Shown piece by piece: positions 51,901 through 61,175 of a stretch of 64,000 bases of DNA. Location: positions 1 to 64,000 of the forward strand of contig JAICXX010000010.1 in assembly GCA_025934485.1 (NCBI GenBank), read 5' to 3'. The position numbers were made by a program, and so were the translations under genes. The notes below the pieces were generated by a model that did not search any database, was not told the DNA's origin, and worked only from the letters and a program-made list of their open reading frames with translations. The DNA comes from Chitinophagaceae bacterium. GTDB taxonomy: Bacteria > Bacteroidota > Bacteroidia > Chitinophagales > Chitinophagaceae. Every line of letters begins with the position of its first letter. Position 1 is the stretch's first letter.

Positions 51901-52872
51901 TTAGTCAAAACTTTGATTACTGGAAGCCGCCAGCTTGAGAAGCCGGTCGTACTGGTCGGGCGTGATGTCATTGTAGAAGTAATACACAGGGTCCACGGGG
52001 TCTCCATTGCGGTGGACCTCATAGTGACAATGTGGGCCGGTGCTCTTGCCCGTGCTACCCACCCACCCGATGATCTCGCCGCGTTTGACCTTATCGCCGG
52101 GCTTGACCTTTACCCGGAACATATGCCCGTACAGTGTAGCATAGCCATACCCATGGTTGATCACCACATGGTTGCCATATCCGTTACCCGTGTTACCTGC
52201 TACCTCCACCGTACCGTTCGCCGTGGCATAGATAGGCGTGCCTTGCGGCGCGGCAAAGTCAAGCCCCGCGTGGAACTTCGTGGTTTTATACACCGGGTCG
52301 ATGCGGTAGCCGAAACCGGAGGCGATCCGGCTGAGTTCCTTATTGCTTACCGGCTGGATCGCAGGCGTACAAGCGAGAAGCTGTTCTTTGTTCTTGATAA
52401 ACCCGTCGATCTGGACATACGATTTGGCCTGACTCGCCATGCGGGCCGTTAGCTGTTCGAGGGTGGCGGCGATGGAAGTGTAGAGATTCTCCTGGTCCAT
52501 GCCCTGCACCAGCTTGATCTCCTGCTCCTGCTGTGTTTCCTTGGCCCGCGCACTGTCAGGAATAGGCGCAGCTTCGAAGATGGCCCGGTAAACGCCATTA
52601 TCCCTTTTTTCCAGCTCCGCCATCTGCTCCTGCATCTTTTTAACCTTATCGTCCAGGGTATAATAATTGTCCTGCAGGGCTTCATTCCTCTGCATCAGCC
52701 GTTTTTCGTTAGCCGAAGGAAAATATTTATAGGCGAGGGAAACGAGGATCAGGGCGGTGACGACGGCGGCGCTCAGGAACCCCAGGACGCGCAAAAGGGT
52801 CACCCGGAGCGGCGTCTCCAGCTTTTCATAGCGGAGGGTGTTCGTGTTATAATAGTACTTGATCTTCTTCAT
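51901..52872 (-). CDS. membrane-anchored M23 metallopeptidase with coiled coil
   Basis: 323 residues from ATG 52872 (MKKIKYYYNTNTLRYEKLE). The frame is open upstream to 53316, but that part overlaps alaS and is not protein-like. One membrane helix (about 22-46) is followed by a coiled coil (about 55-90), then a linker and the M23 domain with HAGLDFAAPQGTPIYA, NHVVINHGYGYATLYGHM and GPHCHYEVHR; both zinc motifs are complete. It resembles the EnvC/NlpD/TagE types and probably remodels cell-wall cross-links at the outer face of the membrane. Confidence 0.9.
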   Translation of the reverse strand: MKKIKYYYNTNTLRYEKLETPLRVTLLRVLGFLSAAVVTALILVSLAYKYFPSANEKRLMQRNEALQDNYYTLDDKVKKMQEQMAELEKRDNGVYRAIFEAAPIPDSARAKETQQEQEIKLVQGMDQENLYTSIAATLEQLTARMASQAKSYVQIDGFIKNKEQLLACTPAIQPVSNKELSRIASGFGYRIDPVYKTTKFHAGLDFAAPQGTPIYATANGTVEVAGNTGNGYGNHVVINHGYGYATLYGHMFRVKVKPGDKVKRGEIIGWVGSTGKSTGPHCHYEVHRNGDPVDPVYYFYNDITPDQYDRLLKLAASSNQSFD

Positions 52873-52972
52873 CCGGCAACAATGGTTGCACCGTTCGGCG
52901 CTTCTATAGGACATCTTACCCGGCCGACCCGACCCGTTTGGGGGTAGAACGACAAAACAGGCTGATTTGGTG

Positions 52973-52980
52973 TACCTTTG
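52973..52980 (+). promoter_or_regulatory. alaS -7 box
   Basis: TACCTTTG matches TAnnTTTG and lies 75 nt before the alaS ATG in the 183-nt divergent region. A matching -33 is not clear. The opposite-strand gene has no visible box here. Confidence 0.5.
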
Positions 52981-53055
52981 CACGGCTTTTATCAGGAGCC
53001 AGGCGCACAAATATAACAGGTGCGAGCCAAATAACAACCAAAGATTGTTCCGTTT

Positions 53056-55770
53056 ATGATGACCAGTGCCGAAATACGAAAGGAATTTCTGGACTTTTTT
53101 GTATCGAAAGGACACACGATCGTGCCCTCCGCCCCTATTGTTATCAAGAACGACCCCACCCTGAAATTCACCAATGCGGGGATGAACCAGTTCAAAGACT
53201 TTTTCCTCGGCAACAAAAAGGCGCCCTATTCCCGGGTGGCCGACACCCAGAAATGCCTCCGGGTCAGCGGCAAACACAATGACCTGGAAGAGGTCGGCGT
53301 TGACACCTATCATCATACGATGTTCGAAATGCTCGGCAATTGGAGCTTTGGCGACCCGGCCGATCCCAGCGCAGGCTATTTTAAAAAAGAGGCCATCGCC
53401 TGGAGCTGGGAGCTGCTGACAATGGTTTATAAGATACCCAAGGACCGGCTGTACGTCACCGTATTCGAAGGCGATGAGAAAGATAAGCTACCTCGTGATA
53501 CCGAGGCCTTTGAGGAATGGAAGAAATGGATTGCCGAAGACCGGATCCTCATGGGTAAGAAAAAGGATAACTTCTGGGAGATGGGAGACACCGGCCCGTG
53601 CGGACCCTGCTCCGAAATTCACGTGGATACCCGCACCGATAAAGAGCGGGCTAACATAGACGGCGCCAAGCTTGTAAATGCAGACCATCCCCAGGTCATC
53701 GAGATCTGGAATGACGTGTTCATGCAATTCAACCGGCTCAAGGATGGGACCCTTCAGCCCTTGCCGGCCAGGCATGTGGATACGGGCATGGGTTTCGAGC
53801 GGCTCGTCCGGGTGATCCAGGGCAAACAATCCAACTACGATACGGATATATTCACCGGCACCATCGCCGTAGTGGAACAGATCGTCAGAAAACAATATGA
53901 CTATGGCGACAGCAAACGGGATATCGCTTTCCGCGTATTGTCCGACCATCTTCGGGCGATCTCCTTTACTATAGCCGACGGGCAGCTGCCTTCGAATACC
54001 GAAGCAGGTTATGTCATCCGCCGTATCCTCCGCCGTGCGGTCCGCTATTATTATTCCTATCTGGATTATAAGCAGCCGTTGCTGTTCCAGCTCGTACCCG
54101 TGCTGGCAGATCAGTTCCGGGATGTTTTCCCCGAACTCCACCACCAGGCCGAGTTCGTCGCCAAGGTCGTAAAGGAAGAAGAAGAAGCTTTTCTGCGTAC
54201 CCTGGACAAGGGCCTGAAAAGGATAGACGATATCATGGCGTCATTGGGCGTATCCGCTTCCGTCAGGGTCGCCGGCAATAGCGACGGGCGGCGTTTCCAC
54301 GATCGTCCGGTGATTCCGGGTGCAGCAGCCTTCGAACTGTTCGATACTTACGGTTTCCCCCTGGATCTCACAAAGCTTATCGCTCATGAAAATGGACTCG
54401 ACGTCGATGAAGCAGGCTTTAACGAGGAGATGAAGAAGCAAAAAGACCGCTCGCGTGCCGCCACCACCATCGACACCGAAGATTGGGTGGTGCTCATCGA
54501 CAACCCGCTGGAAGAGTTCCTCGGCTATGAAATGCTCGAGACGAATACACAGGTCGTCAAATACCGAAAGATCAGGAAGAAAGGCCAGGAGTCGTACCAA
54601 CTTGTGCTCGAAGCCACACCATTCTATGCGGAAAGTGGCGGACAGGTGGGGGATACCGGCGTTCTGATATCCGGTACTGAAACTATTCCTGTCCTAGATA
54701 CCAAGAAGGAGAATGGCCTCATCGTTCTTTTTACGGACAAGCTGCCTTCCGACCCTGAAGCTCCGGTGATCGCGAGGGTGGACCGGGTCAAAAGGAAGGC
54801 CACGGAGATCCATCACTCCGCTACCCATCTCGTCCACGCCGCCTTGCGCAAGGTCCTGGGCGCCCATGTGGCCCAAAAGGGTTCGCTCGTCAACAGCGAC
54901 CAACTGCGTTTCGACTTCTCGCATTTCGCGAAGATGACGGAGGCCGAAGTGGCTGCCGTGGAAGGTCTCGTCAACGAAAAGATCCGCGAGAACATCCCCG
55001 TGATCATCCGCGAGATGCCCAAGGACGAGGCGCTGAAGCTGGGTGCCATGGCTTTGTTCGGTGAAAAATATGGCGATACCGTTCGGGTGGTCACCATCGA
55101 CCCCACCTATTCGGTGGAGCTCTGCGGCGGCACCCATGTGGGCGCTACGGGTGAGCTCGGCTTCTTTCGTATCAAGCACGAAGGCGCCGTCGCTGCCGGC
55201 GTCCGGCGGATCGAGGCCGTTGGCGGCAAGGCTGCCGAAACCTTTGTCGACGAACATTTTGCCGAGCTCCATACCGTCCGCGAGGTGCTCAAGAATCCCC
55301 GCGAGCTCACGAAGGCCGCCGAGAACCTCGTCGCCGAGAATGCCGGGCTGAAAAAGAAACTCGAGCGCGCCGAGGCCCGCGAGCTGGAAGCCACCCGCCA
55401 GGAATTGCTGCAAAAGGTGCAACAGCTCAACGGAACCAATTTCATCGGCGAGATCATTGAAGCACCGAACGCCGACGCTGTCAAAAAACTGGCCTTCGAT
55501 CTGCGTCCCGCACTAATCGCCAGGCCTGGCGACCTGCCATCTATCATAGTGCTGGCCGCAAAAATCGATGGCAAAGCTTCTGTAGTCATCGCAATCGACG
55601 ACAAGCTCGTGGAGACGAAGGGTTTGGAGGCGCCGAAGATCATCAAGGAGCAGATCGCCCCGCTGATCAAAGGCGGCGGCGGCGGCCAGAAGACCCTTGC
55701 CACTGCCGGCGGCCAGGATGCCAGCAACCTGCCACAAGTGATCGAACGCGTGAAAAAATTGTTGGCGTGA
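53056..55770 (+). CDS. alaS: alanine-tRNA ligase
   Basis: 904 residues in the usual order: class II catalytic core (SAEIRKEFLDFFVSKGHTIV, FTNAGMNQFKDFFLG, HHTMFEMLGNWSFGD), tRNA-recognition part, editing domain with HHSATHLVHAALR and CGGTHVGATGELG, then a coiled coil and the C-Ala domain ending GGGGGQKTLATAGGQDAS. It charges tRNA-Ala and clears mischarged Ser/Gly. Two ATG codons stand in tandem at 53056 and 53059; I use the first. The downstream gene starts on its stop (TGATG). Confidence 0.97.
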   Translation: MMTSAEIRKEFLDFFVSKGHTIVPSAPIVIKNDPTLKFTNAGMNQFKDFFLGNKKAPYSRVADTQKCLRVSGKHNDLEEVGVDTYHHTMFEMLGNWSFGDPADPSAGYFKKEAIAWSWELLTMVYKIPKDRLYVTVFEGDEKDKLPRDTEAFEEWKKWIAEDRILMGKKKDNFWEMGDTGPCGPCSEIHVDTRTDKERANIDGAKLVNADHPQVIEIWNDVFMQFNRLKDGTLQPLPARHVDTGMGFERLVRVIQGKQSNYDTDIFTGTIAVVEQIVRKQYDYGDSKRDIAFRVLSDHLRAISFTIADGQLPSNTEAGYVIRRILRRAVRYYYSYLDYKQPLLFQLVPVLADQFRDVFPELHHQAEFVAKVVKEEEEAFLRTLDKGLKRIDDIMASLGVSASVRVAGNSDGRRFHDRPVIPGAAAFELFDTYGFPLDLTKLIAHENGLDVDEAGFNEEMKKQKDRSRAATTIDTEDWVVLIDNPLEEFLGYEMLETNTQVVKYRKIRKKGQESYQLVLEATPFYAESGGQVGDTGVLISGTETIPVLDTKKENGLIVLFTDKLPSDPEAPVIARVDRVKRKATEIHHSATHLVHAALRKVLGAHVAQKGSLVNSDQLRFDFSHFAKMTEAEVAAVEGLVNEKIRENIPVIIREMPKDEALKLGAMALFGEKYGDTVRVVTIDPTYSVELCGGTHVGATGELGFFRIKHEGAVAAGVRRIEAVGGKAAETFVDEHFAELHTVREVLKNPRELTKAAENLVAENAGLKKKLERAEARELEATRQELLQKVQQLNGTNFIGEIIEAPNADAVKKLAFDLRPALIARPGDLPSIIVLAAKIDGKASVVIAIDDKLVETKGLEAPKIIKEQIAPLIKGGGGGQKTLATAGGQDASNLPQVIERVKKLLA

Positions 55771-55997
55771 TGGACCCGGAAATGCTGACCACCCTGGTCT
55801 CCATGCCGATGCCCTTTGGTAAATACAAAGGCACACTGCTTTGCGATCTCCCCGTTTCCTACCTCGAATGGTTCCATCGCGAGGGGTTCCCCAATGGTAA
55901 GCTGGGCATGTTGCTGGCGACGATCTATGAGATCAAGATCAACGGCCTCGAGCAACTGCTCGAGCCATTGAAAAAGGCGAGGAAAAACGCCGGCTAA
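55770..55997 (+). CDS. DUF3820-family small protein
   Basis: 75 residues: MDPEMLTTLVSMPMPFGKYK then GTLLCDLPVSYLEWFHREGF and a Leu-rich helix. This is the DUF3820 pattern ('MPFGKYKG...L.dLP..YL.W'), which is also related to the exonuclease-associated 'putative quorum-sensing-regulated' small proteins; its function is unknown. ATG at 55770 shares its A with the alaS TGA; a GTG at 55767 would add one Met. Confidence 0.82.
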   Translation: MDPEMLTTLVSMPMPFGKYKGTLLCDLPVSYLEWFHREGFPNGKLGMLLATIYEIKINGLEQLLEPLKKARKNAG

Positions 55998-56061
55998 AGC
56001 CAGCCGGCCCGGCCGCCGACTTTAACATTTCCGAATCCTTTCGTATTCACAAATTTCCTCC

Positions 56062-56090
56062 TATATTTGATCTACGAAAGAAAACGTAGA
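56062..56090 (+). promoter_or_regulatory. promoter with downstream inverted repeat, PDZ-protein gene
   Basis: TATATTTG at 56062-56069 is a perfect -7 box. Directly after it lies TCTACG-AAAGAAAA-CGTAGA (56071-56090), a perfect 6-bp inverted repeat that would form the 5' end of the transcript or an operator. The ATG is at 56095. Confidence 0.6.
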
Positions 56091-56094
56091 TAAT

Positions 56095-57111
56095 ATGAAC
56101 ACACACTTTCTTAAGGTTCCGGCACTGGCAATCGCAATGCTGACCTTCCAGTTGCAGGGCTTCTCACAGCAACTGGTACCCACCCCGGGCGAGGTATCGG
56201 ATGCCGCGGATACCGCGCACCCGCATAACTACAGCGAGATCATCATCCGCCAAAAGACGGACAAGGACGCCAAGGTCACCGTCGAGATCAAAAATGGCGA
56301 GCTGTTCATCAATGGCAAACCCGCTTCGGAGTACGAAGACGGCAATCTGGTGATCACGAAGCGGAAAATCAAACCACTCAAGAACGGCACAATCCTCGAC
56401 GGCGGCGATATGAACCTCAGCCCCTTCCGGCAACAATGGGATTTTAAGGAATTGATGCCGCAGAACCGGGCCTTCCTGGGGGTTACCTCCATGCGCCCGG
56501 AAAACGGCCCCGCAGGTGCGCGTATCGCCGAGGTCTCTCCCGGCAGTGCCGCCGAGAAAGCCGGGCTTAAAACGGGTGACGTCATCACCAAATTGGATGA
56601 GATCTCCATCGAGAGCCCAGAAGACCTTAGCCGGGCCGTAGGGAAATATGACCCGGATGAAAAAGCCACTATCACCTATCTCCGGGATGGGAAAGAGACC
56701 AAGGTCACCGTCACCCTCGGTCAAAGCCCCAGCGGCCGCGTCTTTGGTTTCAACGGCCCCGGCGGGCAGGATGAGCAATTTTTCAAGCAGTTCGCGCCAC
56801 GGGGTTATAACTATAACTGGAATAATTCCAACAGCCCGCGTCTTGGCATCCGCGCGCAGGACACTGAAGATGGCAAGGGCGCAAAGGTCATTCATGTCGA
56901 CGGTGAATCTGCTGCGGCAAAGGCCGGCATCAAAGAGCAGGATATCATCACCGCCTTCGATGGCCACCCCGTGAATGATGCGGGTAGTCTCGCAGCCGTC
57001 GCCCGTGAAAGCCGGCTTAAACCCACTGTGAAAGTCAACGTCCTGCGCGACGGCAAACCGCTGGAGCTCGAGGTCAAAAATCCCAGAAAGCTCAAGACCG
57101 CCGATCTCTAA
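56095..57111 (+). CDS. secreted protein with two PDZ domains, no protease domain
   Basis: 338 residues. Signal peptide about 1-25 (ending GFSQ), an unassigned N-terminal part, then PDZ 1 (about 128-215, FLGVTSMRPENGPAGARIAE and AEKAGLKTGDVITKLDEISI) and PDZ 2 (about 248-330, RLGIRAQDTEDGKGAKVIHV and AAKAGIKEQDIITAFDGHPV). There is no HtrA-type serine protease domain, so it is probably a periplasmic scaffold or a peptide-binding regulator of a protease. It lies between alaS/DUF3820 and gatB. Confidence 0.85.
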   Translation: MNTHFLKVPALAIAMLTFQLQGFSQQLVPTPGEVSDAADTAHPHNYSEIIIRQKTDKDAKVTVEIKNGELFINGKPASEYEDGNLVITKRKIKPLKNGTILDGGDMNLSPFRQQWDFKELMPQNRAFLGVTSMRPENGPAGARIAEVSPGSAAEKAGLKTGDVITKLDEISIESPEDLSRAVGKYDPDEKATITYLRDGKETKVTVTLGQSPSGRVFGFNGPGGQDEQFFKQFAPRGYNYNWNNSNSPRLGIRAQDTEDGKGAKVIHVDGESAAAKAGIKEQDIITAFDGHPVNDAGSLAAVARESRLKPTVKVNVLRDGKPLELEVKNPRKLKTADL

Positions 57112-57163
57112 AAGCGGACGGGCCGGAGCCTATCGTCGTAACGGCCAAGTGCGCATAATTATG

Positions 57164-57193
57164 TACTTTTGCTAGCTGCCGGCACCCCGGCAG
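57164..57193 (+). promoter_or_regulatory. gatB promoter box and 5'-leader hairpin
   Basis: TACTTTTG (57164-57171) is a -7 box. CTGCCGG-CACC-CCGGCAG at 57176-57193 is a perfect 7-bp stem with a 4-base loop, extendable by G-U and A-U pairs. It would form near the 5' end of the mRNA, about 10 nt before the start codon at 57203, with no T run behind it. Confidence 0.6.
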
Positions 57194-57202
57194 TTGGTAT
57201 TT

Positions 57203-58675
57203 ATGATGGAGATCAATTATGATGCATACGAGACGGTAGTAGGACTGGAGGTGCACGCGCAATTGCTGACCCGCACAAAGCTTTTCTGTGGCGACAGCGC
57301 TGCTTTTGGCGGTGAACCGAATACCCACGTGAGCCCTGTGACCCTGGGTCTGCCCGGCGCGTTGCCCCGGCTCAATCGAACGGCCGTGGAGTACGCGATC
57401 AAAATGGGGCTGGCGTGTAAAAGTACCATCGAGCGGAACAACTACTTCGCCCGCAAGAACTATTTCTATCCCGATCTGCCCAAAGGATATCAGATCAGTC
57501 AGCACACGACGCCCATATGCATAGGCGGCCGCGTGACTATCCGGACTACGGCTGGCGAGCGCGACATCGAGCTTAATCGCATCCACCTGGAAGAAGATGC
57601 GGGCAAAAGCTCGCATGACATCGATCCCGACTATACTTGCGTCGATCTCAACAGGGCAGGGGTACCGTTGATCGAGATCGTTACCGAACCGGTTATCTCG
57701 AATGGCGATGAAGCCTATGCCTATCTCACCGAACTGCGCAAGATGCTCCGCTACCTCGAGATCTGCGATGGCAATATGGAAGAAGGCAGCATGCGCTGTG
57801 ACGCCAACGTCTCCGTAAGACTCAAAGGTGACACCAGGCTCGGCACCAAGGTGGAGGTGAAGAATCTCAACTCCATCCGCAACGTCCGGCGCGCCATCGA
57901 ATTCGAATCCCGGCGGCTGATCGAGCTGCTGGCCACGGGTCAGTCCATCCAGCAACAGACCCGCAGCTTTAACGCGGGGGACGGCACGACTTTCACCCTT
58001 CGGTCTAAAGAGGAAGCCAACGACTACCGGTATTTCGCCGATCCCGATCTGCCGCCCTTCGAGGTCACGGATGAATTCCTGGCCAGGATCGGCGCTTCAC
58101 TGCCCCCGATGCCCGAAGAGCTGGTGCAGAAATACACCCGCGAATTGCAGCTTTCCGAATACGATGCCCGGGTGATCGCCGACGAAAAGGAGAGCGCTGG
58201 CTATTTTGAACGGCTCATCGGGCTCACTGGGGCCGCCGGCGGGGCCAAAAGTTATAAGGCGGCAGCCAACTGGCTTCTCGGCCCTGTGAGGTCAAGCCTT
58301 AACGAAAAAGATCTAGACTGGAAAGACTTCCCTGTCCCGCCCGAGTCCCTGGCTGCACTCATCCGGCTGGTGGAAGAGGGCGCACTGAGCTTTTCCATCG
58401 CCGCCGAACGCATCTTCCCGGTGCTGCTGCAGGAACCGGCCCGCGCACCCCTCGAGATCGCCACCGCCCTCAACCTCCTCCAAAGCTCCGATACCGGTGA
58501 GATCGCCGCGTGGGTCGAACAAGCGCTGGCCGGCATGCCCGACAAGGTTTCGGAATACAAAAAAGGCAAAAAAGGACTCATCGGTCTGTTCGTCGGCGAG
58601 GTCAAGAAATTGTCCAAAGGAAAAGCCGATCCCAAACTCACGAATAAACTATTACTCGAAAAACTGGAAAATTAA
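57203..58675 (+). CDS. gatB: Asp-tRNA(Asn)/Glu-tRNA(Gln) amidotransferase subunit B
   Basis: 490 residues from ATG 57203 (a TTG at 57194 is less likely, since it lies next to the leader hairpin). The signature VVGLEVHAQLLTRTKLFCGD is at the start, then YFYPDLPKGYQISQ, the metal-site region HLEEDAGKSSHD, EPVISNGDEAYAYLTELRKM, and the C-terminal helical YqeY-like tail. It activates misacylated Glu-tRNA(Gln) with ATP and transfers ammonia from GatA. No gatA or gatC is adjacent, as is usual in this phylum. Confidence 0.96.
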   Translation: MMEINYDAYETVVGLEVHAQLLTRTKLFCGDSAAFGGEPNTHVSPVTLGLPGALPRLNRTAVEYAIKMGLACKSTIERNNYFARKNYFYPDLPKGYQISQHTTPICIGGRVTIRTTAGERDIELNRIHLEEDAGKSSHDIDPDYTCVDLNRAGVPLIEIVTEPVISNGDEAYAYLTELRKMLRYLEICDGNMEEGSMRCDANVSVRLKGDTRLGTKVEVKNLNSIRNVRRAIEFESRRLIELLATGQSIQQQTRSFNAGDGTTFTLRSKEEANDYRYFADPDLPPFEVTDEFLARIGASLPPMPEELVQKYTRELQLSEYDARVIADEKESAGYFERLIGLTGAAGGAKSYKAAANWLLGPVRSSLNEKDLDWKDFPVPPESLAALIRLVEEGALSFSIAAERIFPVLLQEPARAPLEIATALNLLQSSDTGEIAAWVEQALAGMPDKVSEYKKGKKGLIGLFVGEVKKLSKGKADPKLTNKLLLEKLEN

Positions 58676-58678
58676 GCT

Positions 58679-59863
58679 ATGCGTCTGAAAACTCTCGCGG
58701 CCATCGGGGCCTTATTCATACTCGCTGCCTCCTGTCAAACCAAAAAGAAGGGCACATTTACGGTCACCGGCACCTTTAAGAACGCCAATGTGTTGTCGGC
58801 CGAAGCAGGCCCTATCTCCAAGGTCTATCTCATGGAGGTCTCTTACGGTCAGGACCAGCCGCCGGTGATCCTCGATTCCGCCAAGCTGCCGGTAAGCAAC
58901 GGTAGCTTCTCCGTCAGCGGGGTCACAAAGAACCAGGAGATCTACGAGCTCGTCTTCGGCAACAACGCCATTGCCGTCCCGCTGATCAACGACGCGCCCG
59001 AGGCTCGCGTGAATGTCGACCTGGGCAAAAAGGATGATTTTTACGAGGTCAGCGGCTCCGACGCCAGCGCGCAGCTCAGGGAATTCATCAAGACCTTTGG
59101 CAAAAAGGATTACGAAGTGGAGAAGGTCATGCGGACGGCAGACAGTCTTCGTCAGGCCAAGGCTCCGGATACTGTTCAATCCATCGCGATGACCCAGGCC
59201 AACGGCGCACTGCAGGATCTCAACATGTTTTTGAAACAGTTCGTCAATACCTGCACGAACCCCACGCTTTCGGCGCTCGCGCTTAGCTTTTCTTCCCGCA
59301 GTCTTCCGCCGGCGGAATTTCAGGCTTCGCTTATCGATCAGCTAAAGAAGTATCCCGATAATCCGACGCTGCTGGGTCTCAAGCAAGACTACGATAAACG
59401 CGAACAGCAAATGGCCGCTCAACAAAAAGAAGAGGAAGAGAAAAGCTGGGTCGGCAAACAGGCCCCCGATCTTACGCTGCCCGATGCCAACGGCAAGGCC
59501 ATATCTATCTCCTCCTTTCGCGGTAAATACCTGCTGGTAGATTTCTGGGCCAGCTGGTGCGGACCGTGTCGTGCGGAGAACCCCAATGTCGTGAACGCAT
59601 ACCATGAATTCAAAGGAAAGAACTTCGCGATCCTTGGCGTATCCCTCGACAAAGAGAAGGGGGCCTGGCAGGAGGCGATCCGTGCCGATCATCTCGACTG
59701 GACGCATGTGAGCGATCTCAAATTCTGGCAAAGTGAGGCGGTGACAACCTTTGGGTTCAACGGTATTCCCTTTAATGTGCTCATCGATCCGCAGGGTAAG
59801 ATCATCGCTCAGTCTCTTCGCGGCGAGGACCTCGAGAACGAACTTAAGTCGGTATTGAAATAA
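58679..59863 (+). CDS. DUF4369/TlpA-like thiol-disulfide lipoprotein
   Basis: 394 residues. It is a lipoprotein: a hydrophobic stretch ends in LAASC, with Cys at about 19. An N-terminal DUF4369-like beta domain (GTFTVTGTFKNANV ... SFSVSGVTKNQEIYELVFGN) is followed by a helical linker and a C-terminal thioredoxin fold with WASWCGPCRAEN; the CxxC is complete. Such proteins reduce disulfides or act in cytochrome maturation in the periplasm. It follows gatB after 3 nt, probably in the same mRNA. Confidence 0.9.
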   Translation: MRLKTLAAIGALFILAASCQTKKKGTFTVTGTFKNANVLSAEAGPISKVYLMEVSYGQDQPPVILDSAKLPVSNGSFSVSGVTKNQEIYELVFGNNAIAVPLINDAPEARVNVDLGKKDDFYEVSGSDASAQLREFIKTFGKKDYEVEKVMRTADSLRQAKAPDTVQSIAMTQANGALQDLNMFLKQFVNTCTNPTLSALALSFSSRSLPPAEFQASLIDQLKKYPDNPTLLGLKQDYDKREQQMAAQQKEEEEKSWVGKQAPDLTLPDANGKAISISSFRGKYLLVDFWASWCGPCRAENPNVVNAYHEFKGKNFAILGVSLDKEKGAWQEAIRADHLDWTHVSDLKFWQSEAVTTFGFNGIPFNVLIDPQGKIIAQSLRGEDLENELKSVLK

Positions 59864-59924
59864 ATACGTTATGACACGAGGCTCCGCCGACTGCATAACA
59901 CCTTGAGAAAATAATTGACTCGTT

Positions 59925-60347
59925 ATGAATAAACTATTCGCGCTTATCCTGCTGCTCGTCTCGGCAGCCTCCGTCAATGAACTATTTGCGCAGGACGTCA
60001 ATATGTCCGTCGACGCCGTCAAGGGATTGTTGTGCAGGAAATGGGATCTGAGCTATGGAATTGTGAGCGGTGAGCGAATAGGGCCAAATCCCAGCGCCCC
60101 GACGATGAGCTTTGATTTCAAGGCGGACGGGTCTGTCGTCATCGGCTTCAATGGGCAGAACAATCATTTGCAGGGAACCTGGGCGTATGATGCCGCCGAC
60201 AAGTGGATCAAGGTTACCGTGAACAAGCAAAAACGGCTGACGATATCCAGCTTGAAACAGGATGAGCTCGTGATGCTGTCGGATATGAAAGACATCACGC
60301 CCAATGATCCTACGGATAAATTGGTGTATAAGCCAGCGGCGAATTAA
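59925..60347 (+). CDS. small secreted lipocalin-like protein, unknown function
   Basis: 140 residues with a signal peptide (MNKLFALILLLVSAASVNEL, ending FAQ). The mature part, CRKWDLSYGIVSGERIGPNP, MSFDFKADGSVVIGF, LQGTWAYDAADKWIKVTVNK and LVMLSDMKDI, has the W-containing beta pattern of small lipocalin-like domains found in Bacteroidota. Function is unknown. A bidirectional terminator follows 15 nt after the stop. Confidence 0.75.
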   Translation: MNKLFALILLLVSAASVNELFAQDVNMSVDAVKGLLCRKWDLSYGIVSGERIGPNPSAPTMSFDFKADGSVVIGFNGQNNHLQGTWAYDAADKWIKVTVNKQKRLTISSLKQDELVMLSDMKDITPNDPTDKLVYKPAAN

Positions 60348-60361
60348 TCCTCAATAAATAG

Positions 60362-60397
60362 AAAAAGCCTCATAAATGTTGATTATGAGGCTTTTTT
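60362..60397. terminator. bidirectional rho-independent terminator
   Basis: AGCCTCATAA (60366-60375) and TTATGAGGCT (60383-60392) form a perfect 10-bp stem with a 7-base loop. A-run 60362-60366 on the left and T-run 60392-60397 on the right let it stop the plus-strand gene and the minus-strand tRNA. Confidence 0.9.
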
Positions 60398-60402
60398 GTG
60401 AG

Positions 60403-60474
60403 TGGTCACGCCAGGAATCGAACCTGGATCCAGGGCTTCGGAGACCCTTATACTATCCATTGTACTACGTGACC
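60403..60474 (-). tRNA. tRNA-Arg (anticodon CCG)
   Basis: On the minus strand a 72-nt cloverleaf is complete: acceptor GGTCACG paired with CGTGACC, D arm GTACAATGGATAGTAT, anticodon stem AGGGT/GCCCT with loop CTCCGAA (anticodon CCG), T arm CCAGG-TTCGATT-CCTGG. CCA is not encoded; the discriminator base is A. It reads CGG codons. The bidirectional terminator lies directly downstream. Confidence 0.96.
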
Positions 60475-60588
60475 AAATTTGAAGGGCAGCCGGGGGTGCC
60501 CATTCGAAAGGAGTGCGAAATTAGGTAATAAAATCCATTTGGGGAAAAGCGGGGGCATGATTTTACGAATCCGGGGCCGCGGCCGGCC

Positions 60589-61173
60589 CTATCGCAGCAG
60601 CCCGCGCAGGTTCGTGCTGAATATTTTAACGGCGATCGCCAGCAGGATCACGCCGAAGAATTTGCGGATGGCGATCATCCCGGCGGGGCCCAGTATGCGT
60701 TCGATAAAATCCATCGACTTCAGGACGATGAAGATAAAGATGAGGTTGACGATGATGCCCAGCAGCACCGTCCATGTCTCATAGTTGGCTTTGAGGGACA
60801 TGATGGTTGTCAGCGTGCCCGAACCCGCGATCAGCGGAAATGCGATGGGCACCACCACCGACGCCTTCGAGTCCGGCTCGCTTTTAAAAAGCTCGATCCC
60901 CAGCACCATCTCCAGCCCAAGGATGAAGATGACGATCGAACCACCCACGGCAAATGACTTTTGGTCTACTCCCAGGATGCGCAGGAACTGCTCGCCGCCA
61001 AAAAGAAAAAGCACCATCAGCGCGCCCGAGATCAGCGTCGCCTTTCCTTCGTGGAGGCCGCCGATCTTTTTCTTCAGCGCATGCAGCAGCGGGATGCTGC
61101 CGATGATGTCGATCACGGCAAATAAGGTGAAGGTCACCGTAAGCAGCTGGTCGAAATCAAAATTGAATTTCAT
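60589..61173 (-). CDS. MarC-family integral membrane protein
   Basis: 194 residues with six membrane helices and MarC marks: TLFAVIDIIGSIPLLHALKK near the N-terminus, LRILGVDQKSFAVGGSIVIF and PIAFPLIAGSGTLTTIMSLK. The family was once linked to multiple antibiotic resistance, but the role is not established; small-molecule export is suggested. The gene starts 2 nt after cobC ends and reads in the same direction. Confidence 0.93.
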   Translation of the reverse strand: MKFNFDFDQLLTVTFTLFAVIDIIGSIPLLHALKKKIGGLHEGKATLISGALMVLFLFGGEQFLRILGVDQKSFAVGGSIVIFILGLEMVLGIELFKSEPDSKASVVVPIAFPLIAGSGTLTTIMSLKANYETWTVLLGIIVNLIFIFIVLKSMDFIERILGPAGMIAIRKFFGVILLAIAVKIFSTNLRGLLR

Positions 61174-61175
61174 GG

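Noticed and set aside
52873-53316. N-terminal extension of the M23 protein on the minus strand
   Set aside because: It overlaps the alaS start on the other strand; the typical family start is at 52872.
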